A stretch of DNA of 64,000 bases from Chitinophagaceae bacterium. GTDB lineage: Bacteria; Bacteroidota; Bacteroidia; Chitinophagales; Chitinophagaceae. This document shows, piece by piece, positions 26,861 through 35,253 of the stretch. The position numbers and the translations under genes are program-made. Below the pieces are notes generated by a model. It searched no databases. It saw only the letters and a program-made list of their open reading frames with translations, and had not been told where the DNA came from. The stretch covers positions 372,001 through 436,000 of the forward strand of contig JADJVB010000012.1 of the NCBI GenBank assembly GCA_016710745.1, written 5' to 3'. How positions within the stretch are numbered: the stretch's first letter is position 1; every line of letters starts with the position of its first letter.

Positions 26861-28017
26861 TACGCGGTGCCATTTTTATCAATATAAACAGATTTTTTTC
26901 TTATATACACCAGCGCCAGTCCTTTTTTAAATGAATAGCATTCATCGTATTGCAGAGGTATAACTTCTTTGCCCGTCTTGTCAATAAATCCATATTTTCT
27001 GTCTTTGAAAACCATCGCTAAGCCTTCATTAAAGTCTTCGGCCAGGTTGTATTTACCGTCAACAATCAGTTTTCCTGTTTTGTCGATATAACCTTTATTA
27101 CCATTTACGGTAACTTTCGCCAGTCCGCTATAAAAAGCACCGCCGTAAGATTCAAATTGTATAGGAATTATTAGCTTACCTGTTTTGTCGATATAACCGC
27201 TTTTATCATTCAGGGTAACCCTGGCCAATCCTTCCGAAAACTGGCTTACATCATCATAGGTTAACGGAATTACTACTTTTCCGGTCTTATCAATAAATCC
27301 CATTTTGCCATCCAACGCGGTTACATAAGCCAGTCCTTCCTTAAACATATAGGCACGTTTGTATGCAGGCGCAATGACTACTTTGCCTGTTTTATCCACA
27401 AATCCGTATAAACCATTTTTTTCAACGGGTGCAAATCCTTCAGAAAAAGCCAGGCCATAGTTATAGTCCAATGGCACCACCAGATTGCCCCGGGTATTTA
27501 CATATCCGTATTTTTTATCCTTGCTAACCTGCGCCATCCCTTCCGAAAATTCGTTTATATAATCATATTCAAGTGGTACAATCACTTTCCCTTTTTTATT
27601 GATCAGGCCATTTTTTTTATTGAGTCCTACTTTGGCAAGGCCGTTTTCAAATGAACCGCATTCATCGTAAGAAAGCGGTATTACCACTTTACCGGTCTTA
27701 TCAATGAAGCCGGCGCTTAGCCTGGCACTTACTGCGGCCAGTCCTTCCGAAAAACGGCTTGCTTTGTCGTAATCGGCGGCTATAACCATTTTCCCGTTTT
27801 TATCGATGAAGCCATATTTACGATCAATTTTCACAACAGCAAGGCCTTCATAAAAAAGTCCTGCGTAATCGTATGATACCGGAATTTTGATTTCCTTTTT
27901 TTCGTTGGCATAACCAAACTTATCACCCTTGCGGTAAGGAATTAGTTCGGGCGTTTGGGCCATTGCCTGATTGCAACAAAAACATAACAACAATAAAAGA
28001 CGTTGGGCAATAATCAT
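26848..28017 (-). CDS. Exported WG-repeat protein
   Basis: A 389-residue protein with a Sec leader (MAQ near 21) and ten or eleven tandem WG-type repeats of about 35 residues. Each has the pattern YGFIDKTGKVVIPLxYDxxxxFxEGLAxV; positions that carry WG in the founding family are mostly YG or FG here. The repeats likely form a beta-propeller-like or solenoid surface in the periplasm. Function is unknown across this family; binding is a guess. Its 3' end overlaps the MscS gene by 13 bases, and its start shares an intergenic region with the cupin gene that contains an inverted repeat. Confidence 0.9.
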   Translation of the reverse strand: MIIAQRLLLLLCFCCNQAMAQTPELIPYRKGDKFGYANEKKEIKIPVSYDYAGLFYEGLAVVKIDRKYGFIDKNGKMVIAADYDKASRFSEGLAAVSARLSAGFIDKTGKVVIPLSYDECGSFENGLAKVGLNKKNGLINKKGKVIVPLEYDYINEFSEGMAQVSKDKKYGYVNTRGNLVVPLDYNYGLAFSEGFAPVEKNGLYGFVDKTGKVVIAPAYKRAYMFKEGLAYVTALDGKMGFIDKTGKVVIPLTYDDVSQFSEGLARVTLNDKSGYIDKTGKLIIPIQFESYGGAFYSGLAKVTVNGNKGYIDKTGKLIVDGKYNLAEDFNEGLAMVFKDRKYGFIDKTGKEVIPLQYDECYSFKKGLALVYIRKKSVYIDKNGTAYYED

Positions 28018-28061
28018 AGCGGGTATTTTTTATGAAATTAAGAACAATCCGGTCAGCTGCT

Positions 28062-28079
28062 ATACCCGTTGCAGGGTAT
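28062..28079. promoter_or_regulatory. ATACCC-N6-GGGTAT inverted repeat (site 1)
   Basis: A perfect 6-bp inverted repeat with a GTTGCA spacer, followed by TTTATTT, in the divergent region between the WG-repeat gene and the cupin gene. A half site (AGCGGGTATTTTTTA) lies at 28018-28032, against the WG start. The same core recurs at 29884 and 34687. Confidence 0.55.
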
Positions 28080-28132
28080 TTTATTTCTACGTCACCTTAT
28101 TCTTTCTTAATTTACGTATATAAAGCATAGCA

Positions 28133-28570
28133 ATGAAAGACGATAAAGACAAGGTTGAAATAAACGCGGTAGAGGACCACGACGGCATATTAACTATACG
28201 TGGCGGTGGTGCCAAACGAAATTGGAATGGCATACACTACAAACAAGGGATGTCGGCAAAAAATGTGGGTACCACTAAACTGTCGGCTAATATTGCAACC
28301 ATACCACCGGGTGGTGTTGCTTTTGCCCATATTCATGTTGATTTTGAACTGATACTGTACATCATCAGCGGAAAAGTAAGGCATGAATTTGGACCTGGCC
28401 TAAAAAATGTACTGGAAAACGAAGGCGGCGATTTCATCTACATAAAACCGGGTGTACCACATGAGGTTTTTAATATGAGCGATACCGAGCCTGTGGTTGC
28501 ATTTGTAGCCCGTTCATCGGCCGAAGAATGGGATAATATTGTACCTTATGATCGAAATCACGACAGTTAA
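28133..28570 (+). CDS. Cupin-domain protein
   Basis: A 145-residue single-domain cupin. The first motif is PPGGVAFAHIHVDFE (His 66, His 68, Glu 72) and the second is GDFIYIKPGVPHEVFN (His 110), giving a full three-His-one-Glu metal site. The barrel occupies about residues 45-130. Cupins of this size may be enzymes on small molecules (for example oxidative or isomerising) or sensors; nothing here settles which. No leader is seen, so it is cytoplasmic. The promoter region carries an inverted repeat. Confidence 0.85.
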   Translation: MKDDKDKVEINAVEDHDGILTIRGGGAKRNWNGIHYKQGMSAKNVGTTKLSANIATIPPGGVAFAHIHVDFELILYIISGKVRHEFGPGLKNVLENEGGDFIYIKPGVPHEVFNMSDTEPVVAFVARSSAEEWDNIVPYDRNHDS

Positions 28571-28778
28571 ATTATTTGATGAATGCGCCGGATAAAAACA
28601 ATTGCCTCGGAAAATGCTGACGGAAAACTAAGGATAAAACCAGGTTGCCGTTTATCTCTGGTATGCAAACACTACAGTATTGAGACCGGGTCCCAACTCC
28701 GATGTGGATATATCGGGATTATCTCCACATAAAAGCAATAACCCCAATAATTTGAATCATTTTTAAAGAACACGATTG

Positions 28779-29135
28779 TTACTTAGCTTTTTCTTTGTTG
28801 AGTGGCAATAATTTAATATACGATATATTAAACCGGTTATCAATAATTTCACCCTGAACTTCAGCCTTACGAATGGCATTGCACATGCCGTCATCCGCGT
28901 GGGCATCACCGTAGTTATCTATACTGGCCCCGTCCACATAATATGATTTGTCGCCAATACGAACAGCCATGTCGCAAAATTTTCCGGACATACCCAGTTT
29001 ACACTTCCCACAGGATACTTCTACAACCTGCAGGGCTTTTTTGGCATCGGGCGTTTGCACTTTTGTGTTCGCATTTTGCGACATAGCGGTTACAGTGAAA
29101 AAACAACCGCATAAAAAAGTGAATATTGTTTTCAT
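28779..29135 (-). CDS. Exported DUF6370-like Cys-motif protein
   Basis: A 118-residue protein. I take the ATG at 29135, not 29183, because it opens a proper leader (MKTIFTFLCGCFFTVTAMSQ). The mature domain has the motif SCGKCKLGMSGKFCDMAVRI (Cys 42, 45, 54) and a further Cys 85 in DDGMCNAIRKAEVQGE. From memory this matches the DUF6370 pattern, a family of unknown function. Four cysteines in a CxxC...C...C arrangement could bind metal or form disulfides in the periplasm. A weak TACCT-N6-GGGAA site lies at 29195-29210. Confidence 0.75.
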   Translation of the reverse strand: MKTIFTFLCGCFFTVTAMSQNANTKVQTPDAKKALQVVEVSCGKCKLGMSGKFCDMAVRIGDKSYYVDGASIDNYGDAHADDGMCNAIRKAEVQGEIIDNRFNISYIKLLPLNKEKAK

Positions 29136-29269
29136 GATTTTTTTAGTTGTAAATATACTCAAAAAATACAGGTTATGCGGCATTAAAAAACCAATACCTC
29201 GCGCAGGGAACTGGTCTGTTTAATACGTATTTTGCCAAAGGCCGAACGATTGTATTCTTTTAAGGTTGA

Positions 29270-29821
29270 TTATAATTCAGCCATGATGGTAATCAGTTTT
29301 TGCCTGTTAATTGTTCTCGGAGTTTCCAGCATGATGCGTTTGGCATCCAGTCCAATTACGGGGTAGGTATAAGTTACATCCATAGGTGTTCCTCCAAAAC
29401 CAAAATCCGGATCTGCATAACTAATCTTTAATTTAATGCCGGGTTGTTCGTTTTCTGCTTCTCCTGCTTTATCATCGATAGTATAAGTGCCTGTGTACTG
29501 CTTACCCTTTTTAACAATTGTAACGGCAGTGTCATTGATAAATTGAAGTACGAGTCCCATCTCCTCTCCTGCGGCTTTCGTGGTTATTTCGTCTTTTTCT
29601 TTTGCTAGATCAAGCCACTCTACGTCCTTAGTTCCATTTACTGTGATAAGGCCAAAAAAGCCAATCTGCTTTACCGCCAGTTTTTTTCCGTTAATAAAAT
29701 CCTGAACTGCTTTCGCGTTTGCCGGAGCAGCCGGTACCTGTTCTGTTTTGGCAGAACAGCCCGGGGTTGAAAAAATAATTACAGGGATCAAAAAATAAAT
29801 GATTATTTCTTTAACTTTCAT
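29270..29821 (-). CDS. Exported lipoprotein of unknown function
   Basis: A 183-residue protein whose leader ends in TPGC (cysteine 22). The mature protein has a helix (AKAVQDFINGKKLAVKQIG) and then a beta-rich domain of about 140 residues (VLQFINDTAVTIVKKGKQYTGTYTID), a small lipocalin-like or sandwich pattern. I do not recognise a family. It diverges from the PsbP-like gene, and their shared promoter region contains the second TACCC-N6-GGGTA site. Confidence 0.7.
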   Translation of the reverse strand: MKVKEIIIYFLIPVIIFSTPGCSAKTEQVPAAPANAKAVQDFINGKKLAVKQIGFFGLITVNGTKDVEWLDLAKEKDEITTKAAGEEMGLVLQFINDTAVTIVKKGKQYTGTYTIDDKAGEAENEQPGIKLKISYADPDFGFGGTPMDVTYTYPVIGLDAKRIMLETPRTINRQKLITIMAEL

Positions 29822-29883
29822 TCTTCAAATTTTAGGTTATGAATGCACATGTACAATGATACCTCTTTCTCAAAAAAGTAAAG

Positions 29884-29899
29884 TACCCATTAGCGGGTA
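29884..29899. promoter_or_regulatory. TACCC-N6-GGGTA inverted repeat (site 2)
   Basis: TACCC (29884-29888), spacer ATTAGC, GGGTA (29895-29899), followed by TTTTTTAAA. It lies 33 bases before the start codon at 29932, between divergent genes. Confidence 0.55.
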
Positions 29900-29931
29900 T
29901 TTTTTAAATGCTAACTTTTTAAAAAAAAACA

Positions 29932-30456
29932 ATGAAACATACAGGTATAATGCTTTTGATGTTGTTTCCCATTATGGCTTTCGCACAGGATTGGAAAATA
30001 TTTACGGATACGGCCGGTATGTTTACAGCGTCGTATCCTGCAATCTGGGACAATAAAATAAAAACAGGCAACCGGGTATTCTTTACCTCGCCGGCTGAAA
30101 AAGAAGGGGATATTTTTCGCCAAAATGTAAATATCAGTGTATCAACCAATCCCGAATACGGCACCAGTTATACGATCAAAGATGTTTCTGCAGATGTACT
30201 TGAATCGGTCAGAAAATCTTTCCTGAGTTTTAATGAAGAGTCGAATACGCTTATTACATGGAATGGTACCGAGGCTTGTGAGATCACCTATACCGGCTAT
30301 TCCAAATCCGATGAACAGATATGGATTCGTATAAAACAAAGAATGTGTTTTTATAAAACACGGCTTTACCTGGTTACCTATGTGGCTTTGGCGGAAGAAG
30401 ATGTGTACAAAGCGACAGCTATGAAAATAATTAACAGCATTAAATTTAAGCCATAA
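29932..30456 (+). CDS. Exported PsbP/DcrB-like protein
   Basis: A 174-residue protein with a leader ending at about 18 (AFAQ). The mature domain reads as the PsbP/Mog1-like fold: WKIFTDTAGMFTASYPAIWD, FRQNVNISVS, DVLESVRKSFLSF, ACEITYTGYSK and a terminal helix KATAMKIINSIKFK. This fold occurs in small periplasmic proteins that support membrane complexes; the function of this subgroup is unknown. It is a single gene. The stop is six bases from the converging DUF1415 gene. Confidence 0.7.
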   Translation: MKHTGIMLLMLFPIMAFAQDWKIFTDTAGMFTASYPAIWDNKIKTGNRVFFTSPAEKEGDIFRQNVNISVSTNPEYGTSYTIKDVSADVLESVRKSFLSFNEESNTLITWNGTEACEITYTGYSKSDEQIWIRIKQRMCFYKTRLYLVTYVALAEEDVYKATAMKIINSIKFKP

Positions 30457-30462
30457 AGCTCA

Positions 30463-31017
30463 TCAATCGATATCTGATGAACAGGAATCTCTTAACATTT
30501 TCATATAAACGATTCCCTTCGCTCTGGCAAACTGTATATTCCTTTCCGGGATAGATCCGGGATCACTATAATGCTCCAATGCCTTGCTGATGCTACTTTC
30601 CCGAAGCAGGTGCAGCATGGGATAAACTGAGCGGTTCGTATAATTGGCTGCATCATCATCCGGTGCACCGGCAAAACAATAGCGGGGATGAAAACTGGCT
30701 ATTTGATAAACCCCATCGTATTTTTTTTGGCTCAGCAGTTTTTCGGCGGCAGTAACCAGATCAAGATAGTCGTCAAATTGGATGCAGGCCAGGGGCAGGA
30801 TCAGAAATGTAGTGTCAATTGTCTCATCATCATCCAGGCGGGTGAGTTCCTGTAAAAAAGATTCCAGGCAAATGTTCATTGAAGCAGCAGGTTCAACCCG
30901 GTAAAAGATAGTTTTTTGTTTTACTGCCGGCGCAGCAAAGGGACAAAAATTACATCCGATCACAACCGTATTGATCCAGTTTTTTGTTTCGTTGATTATT
31001 TGTTCGGATGCCGGCAT
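30463..31017 (-). CDS. DUF1415-family protein
   Basis: A 184-residue cytoplasmic protein of the uncharacterised DUF1415 family. The family signatures are visible: TKNWINTVVIGCNFCPFA near 11-28, with two Cys spaced CNFC, VYQIASFHPRYCFAG near 104-118, and a C-terminal NIQFARAKGIVYMKML. The conserved Cys and His residues suggest a metal or redox site, but no activity is known to me. It stands alone between converging and diverging neighbours. Confidence 0.85.
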   Translation of the reverse strand: MPASEQIINETKNWINTVVIGCNFCPFAAPAVKQKTIFYRVEPAASMNICLESFLQELTRLDDDETIDTTFLILPLACIQFDDYLDLVTAAEKLLSQKKYDGVYQIASFHPRYCFAGAPDDDAANYTNRSVYPMLHLLRESSISKALEHYSDPGSIPERNIQFARAKGIVYMKMLRDSCSSDID

Positions 31018-31187
31018 TTATTAATTCTTGGCGTGTAACATAAAGCTAACCTAATTAATGCAAGTATTACCGCTTCGTTGGCGGCCCTGCGCTAAATGTT
31101 AATGCTTTGCTATTCCGGTTAATTTTTTATTAAAGGCGGTTATAGAGGGGAAATATCCTGTTTGAATAAGTTTTTATTAACAAACTA

Positions 31188-31221
31188 TTTGAGTAAAAGG
31201 GAGTCATTAGCATTGTATTTG
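31188..31221 (+). promoter_or_regulatory. Candidate promoter of the Asn/Arg-rich protein gene
   Basis: TTTG at 31188-31191, a 22-base spacer and TGTATTTG at 31214-31221 approximate the phylum consensus (one mismatch, spacer one to three bases long). The start codon is 30 bases downstream. Confidence 0.4.
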
Positions 31222-31250
31222 CAGTTATTACTTAACATAAACACACTACT

Positions 31251-32537
31251 ATGAAATACAATAAATTTATCATGCTCGTATTCAGCGTTTTTCTCAGCTT
31301 TGCATCGGCCACTGAAACTAAAGCGCAGGCAGTTACCGTCAATTTTTCTGTTTTTCAGCAGGAGCTCAGTCCTTATGGCCGTTGGATGAATAATCCTCGT
31401 TTTGGCCAGGTTTGGGTGTACAATGATATTAATTTCAAACCCTATTCTACCGGAGGCCATTGGGATTATACCAACTACGGTTGGTCATGGGAATCGGACT
31501 ATGACTGGGGTTGGGCACCTTTTCATTATGGTAGATGGGAATACGATAACTATAACGGCTGGATGTGGATTCCTGGTTACGAGTGGGCTTCTGCCTGGGT
31601 AAGCTGGAGCAGTTACGACGATTATTACGGCTGGGCACCGCTGGGTTATGGTGTCAATATCAATGTGTCATTTGGTTCAATACCTTTTAACAACTGGTAT
31701 TTTATACCCCGACGTAATATTTGTGAAAGAAATTTAAGCAACTACTACGTGTCGTACCGTAACAATAATAATTTTAGAAATGCGGTTGTGATCAATAACT
31801 ACTATAATGGCAGCGGCCAGGTAGGCAGGTATGTACGAGGACCTGAACGAAGAGATGTGGAGCGCTACACGCATAACCGCGTTACCGAGCGGAGGGTCGA
31901 TTACCGCGATTATAACCGCGACCGCAACCGGGATAATAATTCGGGCGTTAACAACGGAGGTAACAGAAATGACAGGCGTAATGATAACGCTGTTAATCAA
32001 AACAACAATAACGGATCTAATAATGAGAATAACCGGAGAAGGCAGCAACCAGATGTCAATCAAAATGGCAACAATGGCTCGGGCGACGTTAACAGGAACA
32101 GAAGAACCAGTCCCAATGCTGATGACGGTATTAACCGCGGACGAAAGCCCGAAGAAGCCATACGCAGAAACAATAATAACAATTCGGATGATAACCGCCG
32201 CCGTAATGATGTGAATACAAACGACCGCACTCCCGGCACCTTTGAGAACAGCAGGCCTCAGCGAAATGCGAACCCTGAACCGCAAAGGAACCGCAGTGAT
32301 AACCCCGGATCTGTACAAAACAACGATCGGATGAATAGAAATAACGGGCAACAAAATAATTCGCCGGAAAGAACACCAAGGGTAAGGCAGGAGCCGCAAC
32401 AGCGAAGCCAGCCGGCAGCGCAGCCCAGAAGTATGGAGCGCAGAGCCGATAACAATGTTGGGCGAAGCAGGCAGCCGGATGCAGGTAACAGTCCACAGCA
32501 GCAATCCAACGGCCGAAATCGCAGAAATGGCAATTGA
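31251..32537 (+). CDS. Exported DUF6600-like protein with long Asn/Arg/Gln-rich tail
   Basis: A 428-residue protein. A leader (about 1-26, TKAQA) is followed by an aromatic domain (about 28-165) full of Trp/Tyr/Gly repeats such as GRWEYDNYNGWMWIPG and YYGWAPLGYG. This resembles the DUF6600 pattern (repeated WxPxW/GWxPL units). Residues about 200-428 are of very low complexity: Asn, Arg, Gln, Asp and Pro with almost no hydrophobics, so disordered and highly basic. Such a tail could bind polyanions or cell wall material outside the cytoplasm; that is inference. A strong terminator follows. Confidence 0.8.
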   Translation: MKYNKFIMLVFSVFLSFASATETKAQAVTVNFSVFQQELSPYGRWMNNPRFGQVWVYNDINFKPYSTGGHWDYTNYGWSWESDYDWGWAPFHYGRWEYDNYNGWMWIPGYEWASAWVSWSSYDDYYGWAPLGYGVNINVSFGSIPFNNWYFIPRRNICERNLSNYYVSYRNNNNFRNAVVINNYYNGSGQVGRYVRGPERRDVERYTHNRVTERRVDYRDYNRDRNRDNNSGVNNGGNRNDRRNDNAVNQNNNNGSNNENNRRRQQPDVNQNGNNGSGDVNRNRRTSPNADDGINRGRKPEEAIRRNNNNNSDDNRRRNDVNTNDRTPGTFENSRPQRNANPEPQRNRSDNPGSVQNNDRMNRNNGQQNNSPERTPRVRQEPQQRSQPAAQPRSMERRADNNVGRSRQPDAGNSPQQQSNGRNRRNGN

Positions 32538-32579
32538 TGAAAAATAATTAATCCCTGTGTAAAATGGTTCTCTTTATAT

Positions 32580-32620
32580 AACGCCCGGTAAGCTGTAACA
32601 ACAGCATACGGGCGTTTTTT
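32580..32620 (+). terminator. Intrinsic terminator after the Asn/Arg-rich protein gene
   Basis: ACGCCCG (32581-32587) pairs with CGGGCGT (32609-32615), with an inner GCTGT/ACAGC stem and an AACA loop, followed by TTTTTT. Confidence 0.85.
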
Positions 32621-32676
32621 ATTTGTCAAAATTCGATACGGGGTTCAGCCAAAAATTGTTTTTCTTTGCAGGAATC

Positions 32677-33501
32677 ATGGCATTACATATCACTTCTTTA
32701 AATTCGGGCAGTAACGGCAACTGTTATTATGTGGGTAATAAAAACGATGCGGTTTTAGTTGATGTTGGCTTAAGCTGCCGGGAAACTGAAAAGCGGATGA
32801 AAAAGCTGGGCCTTGATATGAAAACGATCAAGGCCATTTTTGTATCGCACGAACATGGAGATCATATCAAAGGTGTATCCACCCTGGCTAATAAATACGG
32901 GTTACCGGTGTTTATTACCGGGAAAACAGCTGCCCATGGGCCCAGATTGATAGGCCATCTGGCAAAAAAATTCACTACAGACGAACCGGTTTCCATTGGT
33001 TCCTTAACCATTACGCCATTTGTAAAATACCACGATGCCATCGACCCACATAGTTTTATGATAAGCTATGCCGGGGTAAACGTAGGTGTGTTGACCGATA
33101 TTGGCAGGGTTTGTTCCAAGGTCACCCGGTATTTTAAACAATGCCATGCTGTTTTTTTGGAGTCGAACTATGATGAAACCCTGTTGGAAAACGGGAAATA
33201 CCCAATTTACCTAAAAAACCGTATTCGCGGTGGTTTGGGCCATTTGTCGAATAAGGAAGCTTTGGATTTGTTTGTAGAACACCGTTCTCCTGCCCTGTCG
33301 CATCTGCTGCTTTCTCATTTATCAAAAGAAAATAATTCACCCGAATTGGCCGCACAGGTATTTGAACCTTTTGCAAACGGAACAACAGTTGTAGTTGCCT
33401 CGCGCTTTTGTGCTTCGGAAGTGTATACCATCACTGCTTCTTCTTTTTTGGATAGAGACAGGTCAATTGACCAACCGGTGCAACTCGGATTGTTTGAATA
33501 A
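32677..33501 (+). CDS. MBL-fold metallo-hydrolase (YycJ/WalJ-like)
   Basis: A 274-residue cytoplasmic protein. I take the ATG at 32677, just after GCAGGAAT, over a longer frame from 32623. The metallo-beta-lactamase fold is clear: LNSGSNGNCYYVG at the N-terminus (7-20) and the zinc motif VSHEHGDH (His 58, His 60, Asp 62, His 63), then LTDIGR and ESNYDETLL. This combination fits the YycJ/WalJ-type branch, thought to act on DNA or nucleic acid ends. It is followed after 11 bases by a VTT membrane gene and is probably co-transcribed with it. Confidence 0.85.
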   Translation: MALHITSLNSGSNGNCYYVGNKNDAVLVDVGLSCRETEKRMKKLGLDMKTIKAIFVSHEHGDHIKGVSTLANKYGLPVFITGKTAAHGPRLIGHLAKKFTTDEPVSIGSLTITPFVKYHDAIDPHSFMISYAGVNVGVLTDIGRVCSKVTRYFKQCHAVFLESNYDETLLENGKYPIYLKNRIRGGLGHLSNKEALDLFVEHRSPALSHLLLSHLSKENNSPELAAQVFEPFANGTTVVVASRFCASEVYTITASSFLDRDRSIDQPVQLGLFE

Positions 33502-33512
33502 ATACAACTATT

Positions 33513-34067
33513 TTGGTAGACCACCTGCTTCAGCTTTTCCGGGAATATCAACAGCTGGCTATCATAATCAGCCTGTTTATCAGTATCGTTATTGCTATTT
33601 TAGGTTTGGTGCCGAGCGTATTTGTAACGGCAGCGAACATTTTATTTTTTGGTTTTTGGTATGGCACAGCGATATCATTTGCCGGTGAAGCCATTGGAGC
33701 CGGCATCGCTTTCATATTGTACCGAAAAGGATTTAAACGCCGGCTTGAAAAAAGCCTGGATCAATTCCCAAAATTAAGCAGACTCATTAAAGCAGAAGGC
33801 AGGCCCGGATGGATGTTGGTATTTTCACTGCGGCTTTTGCCGTTCGTTCCGTCGGGACTAATAACTTTTGCGGCTGCAATTGGTAAACTGAACTTCATAC
33901 ATTTTATAACAGCAAGTTCTTTGGGAAAAATTCCGGCGCTGTTACTGGAAGCGTATTCAGTTTATGAGGTCAGCCGGTTTAGCTGGCAAGGAAAATTGAT
34001 ACTAATAACAGTTGCCGTTGTGTTATTGATCTGGATAATAAAAAAAATAAGCCGGAAACCTGATTAA
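33513..34067 (+). CDS. VTT-domain (TVP38/DedA-like) membrane protein
   Basis: A 184-residue inner-membrane protein that starts at a TTG (33513). Hydrophobic segments lie near 16-35, 45-70, 105-130 and 155-175. The VTT signature is FWYGTAISFAGEAIGAGIAFILYRK and LRLLPFVPSGLITFAAAI (re-entrant, with Arg and Pro). Proteins of this superfamily move or scramble lipids and lipid carriers across the membrane. It lies 11 bases after the MBL-fold gene. Its last four bases overlap the converging membrane protein gene. Confidence 0.8.
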   Translation: MVDHLLQLFREYQQLAIIISLFISIVIAILGLVPSVFVTAANILFFGFWYGTAISFAGEAIGAGIAFILYRKGFKRRLEKSLDQFPKLSRLIKAEGRPGWMLVFSLRLLPFVPSGLITFAAAIGKLNFIHFITASSLGKIPALLLEAYSVYEVSRFSWQGKLILITVAVVLLIWIIKKISRKPD

Positions 34068-34426
34068 TCAACAAACTTTCTTCCCCTGGCCATGACCAAA
34101 AAAACAATCGCTGTTATAAATCCCATGATAACAAAACCAACGATCCACAAAGCCTTTTCTCCATCCTGAACCGTTTTGTTACGCACCACGTTCACGATGC
34201 CTATTATGCGATAAGCGAGGCTTGCCAAGCCATATACCAATGCCGAAATAACAACCTGGGGACTAAAAATACGACCTAAAATACCAAAGGAGTTGATATG
34301 ATCTTCCCGGAACTCGCCTACGCTCATGGCCAAGCCTAATACAGACTGTATATAAAAAACAAAAAAAGTGATGCCGGCCAATACCGACAAGATGAAAAGG
34401 GTTAAAAAAATATTGAATCTGCTCAT
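34064..34426 (-). CDS. Small four-helix membrane protein
   Basis: A 120-residue protein; the ATG at 34426 (MSRFNIFLTLF) is preferred over 34480 because the extra residues are polar. Hydrophobic segments lie near 5-25, 50-70 and 90-112, the last ending in the positive cluster MARGRKFVD. The final third recalls the N-terminal segment of phospholipase-D-like membrane proteins (WIVGFVIMGFITAIVFLV plus RGRK), but this is weak. It is an uncharacterised inner-membrane protein. Confidence 0.65.
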   Translation of the reverse strand: MSRFNIFLTLFILSVLAGITFFVFYIQSVLGLAMSVGEFREDHINSFGILGRIFSPQVVISALVYGLASLAYRIIGIVNVVRNKTVQDGEKALWIVGFVIMGFITAIVFLVMARGRKFVD

Positions 34427-34686
34427 GTTTTTATTTAAATCTACAAACTCCAATTGAAGTATGCAACTGAAATCGGGCAATTATATATCAAATCTGATTT
34501 ACAAGGTAATATTTGCTGATAATTGGCATTCGTTCAAAAAAAATGGCAAACAGGGTGTTTTTTAATGCTGCAGAGCCTGTTTATCGAGGTGAGGGGTTCC
34601 GAACAGCGTTGTGGTAAAAAAACTTGAGATTATGGTAAACTCAGGGTGATTTCTGATCTCGATGTAAAAAAATACCGGAATAAGAG

Positions 34687-34706
34687 TATACCCAAAGCAG
34701 GGTATA
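34687..34706. promoter_or_regulatory. TATACCC-N6-GGGTATA inverted repeat (site 3)
   Basis: A perfect 7-bp inverted repeat with spacer AAAGCA, followed by TTATTTG, 52 bases before the start codon at 34759. It sits in a 332-base gene-free stretch (34427-34758) in which I see nothing else. Confidence 0.6.
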
Positions 34707-34758
34707 TTATTTGTTAATAATTGCCGTACTTTTATATTGACTAAAGCGTGTTGCAAAG

Positions 34759-35232
34759 ATGAAATTAAAATATTTTGGACTCCTGTTGCTGATGCCGGTA
34801 TTTTTATTCAGTTCCGTCAATGCGCAAAATAAAAAAACCGATTCCCTGGCGGTTACAAAAACTTTACACGAATTATTCAACATTTGCAAATCAGTTGACT
34901 TCGCTGATCCCAAAGTTTCCGAATTGGGAACTTTTTATAAAGCAGCTACCTATATCATATACCGGGGTGATGACAAAAAACGAAATTGGAAAGATTTTGC
35001 CAACTACAATAACAATGATGAAAAACGCCGCGTAAATGAAGTGTGCGAGCGCATTAACCAAACAGCTAACCAGGACAGCAGTTTTAAAATAATAAAATAT
35101 TTTACTGAAACTGAATCGGAAGGTACCTGGCATGTGCTGATGGTTACCTACAAACGTAAAGGCACTGATAAAACAACCGCATATGCTTTTTTGAAGATCC
35201 GGAACAAATTTGGTTTGGGAGATATTGATTAA
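34759..35232 (+). CDS. Small exported protein of unknown function
   Basis: A 157-residue protein with a leader (VNAQ near 23). The mature protein is mixed alpha/beta with charged helices (TKTLHELFNICKSVDF, NEVCERINQTANQD), then strands (TWHVLMVTYKRKG). Two cysteines are far apart. No family is recognised. Its promoter region carries the clearest TATACCC-N6-GGGTATA repeat. It is followed after 21 bases by another exported protein gene and is likely co-transcribed with it. Confidence 0.7.
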   Translation: MKLKYFGLLLLMPVFLFSSVNAQNKKTDSLAVTKTLHELFNICKSVDFADPKVSELGTFYKAATYIIYRGDDKKRNWKDFANYNNNDEKRRVNEVCERINQTANQDSSFKIIKYFTETESEGTWHVLMVTYKRKGTDKTTAYAFLKIRNKFGLGDID

Positions 35233-35253
35233 CCTCATAAAAAAATAAATATA

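Noticed and set aside
28062..28080. TACCC-N6-GGGTA repeat as an intrinsic terminator
   Set aside because: The stem is only 5-7 bp and lies upstream of starts between divergent genes with no gene ending nearby on that strand; an operator fits better.
31734..32504. 256-residue minus-strand frame and other long frames opposite the Asn/Arg-rich protein
   Set aside because: They are explained by the biased composition of the plus-strand gene, which leaves few stop codons on the other strand; the products (Ile/Val/Arg-rich) have no leader or domain pattern.
34487..34758. Small frames at 34562-34913 on the minus strand
   Set aside because: They overlap the upstream region and the start of the exported gene at 34759 and have no support.
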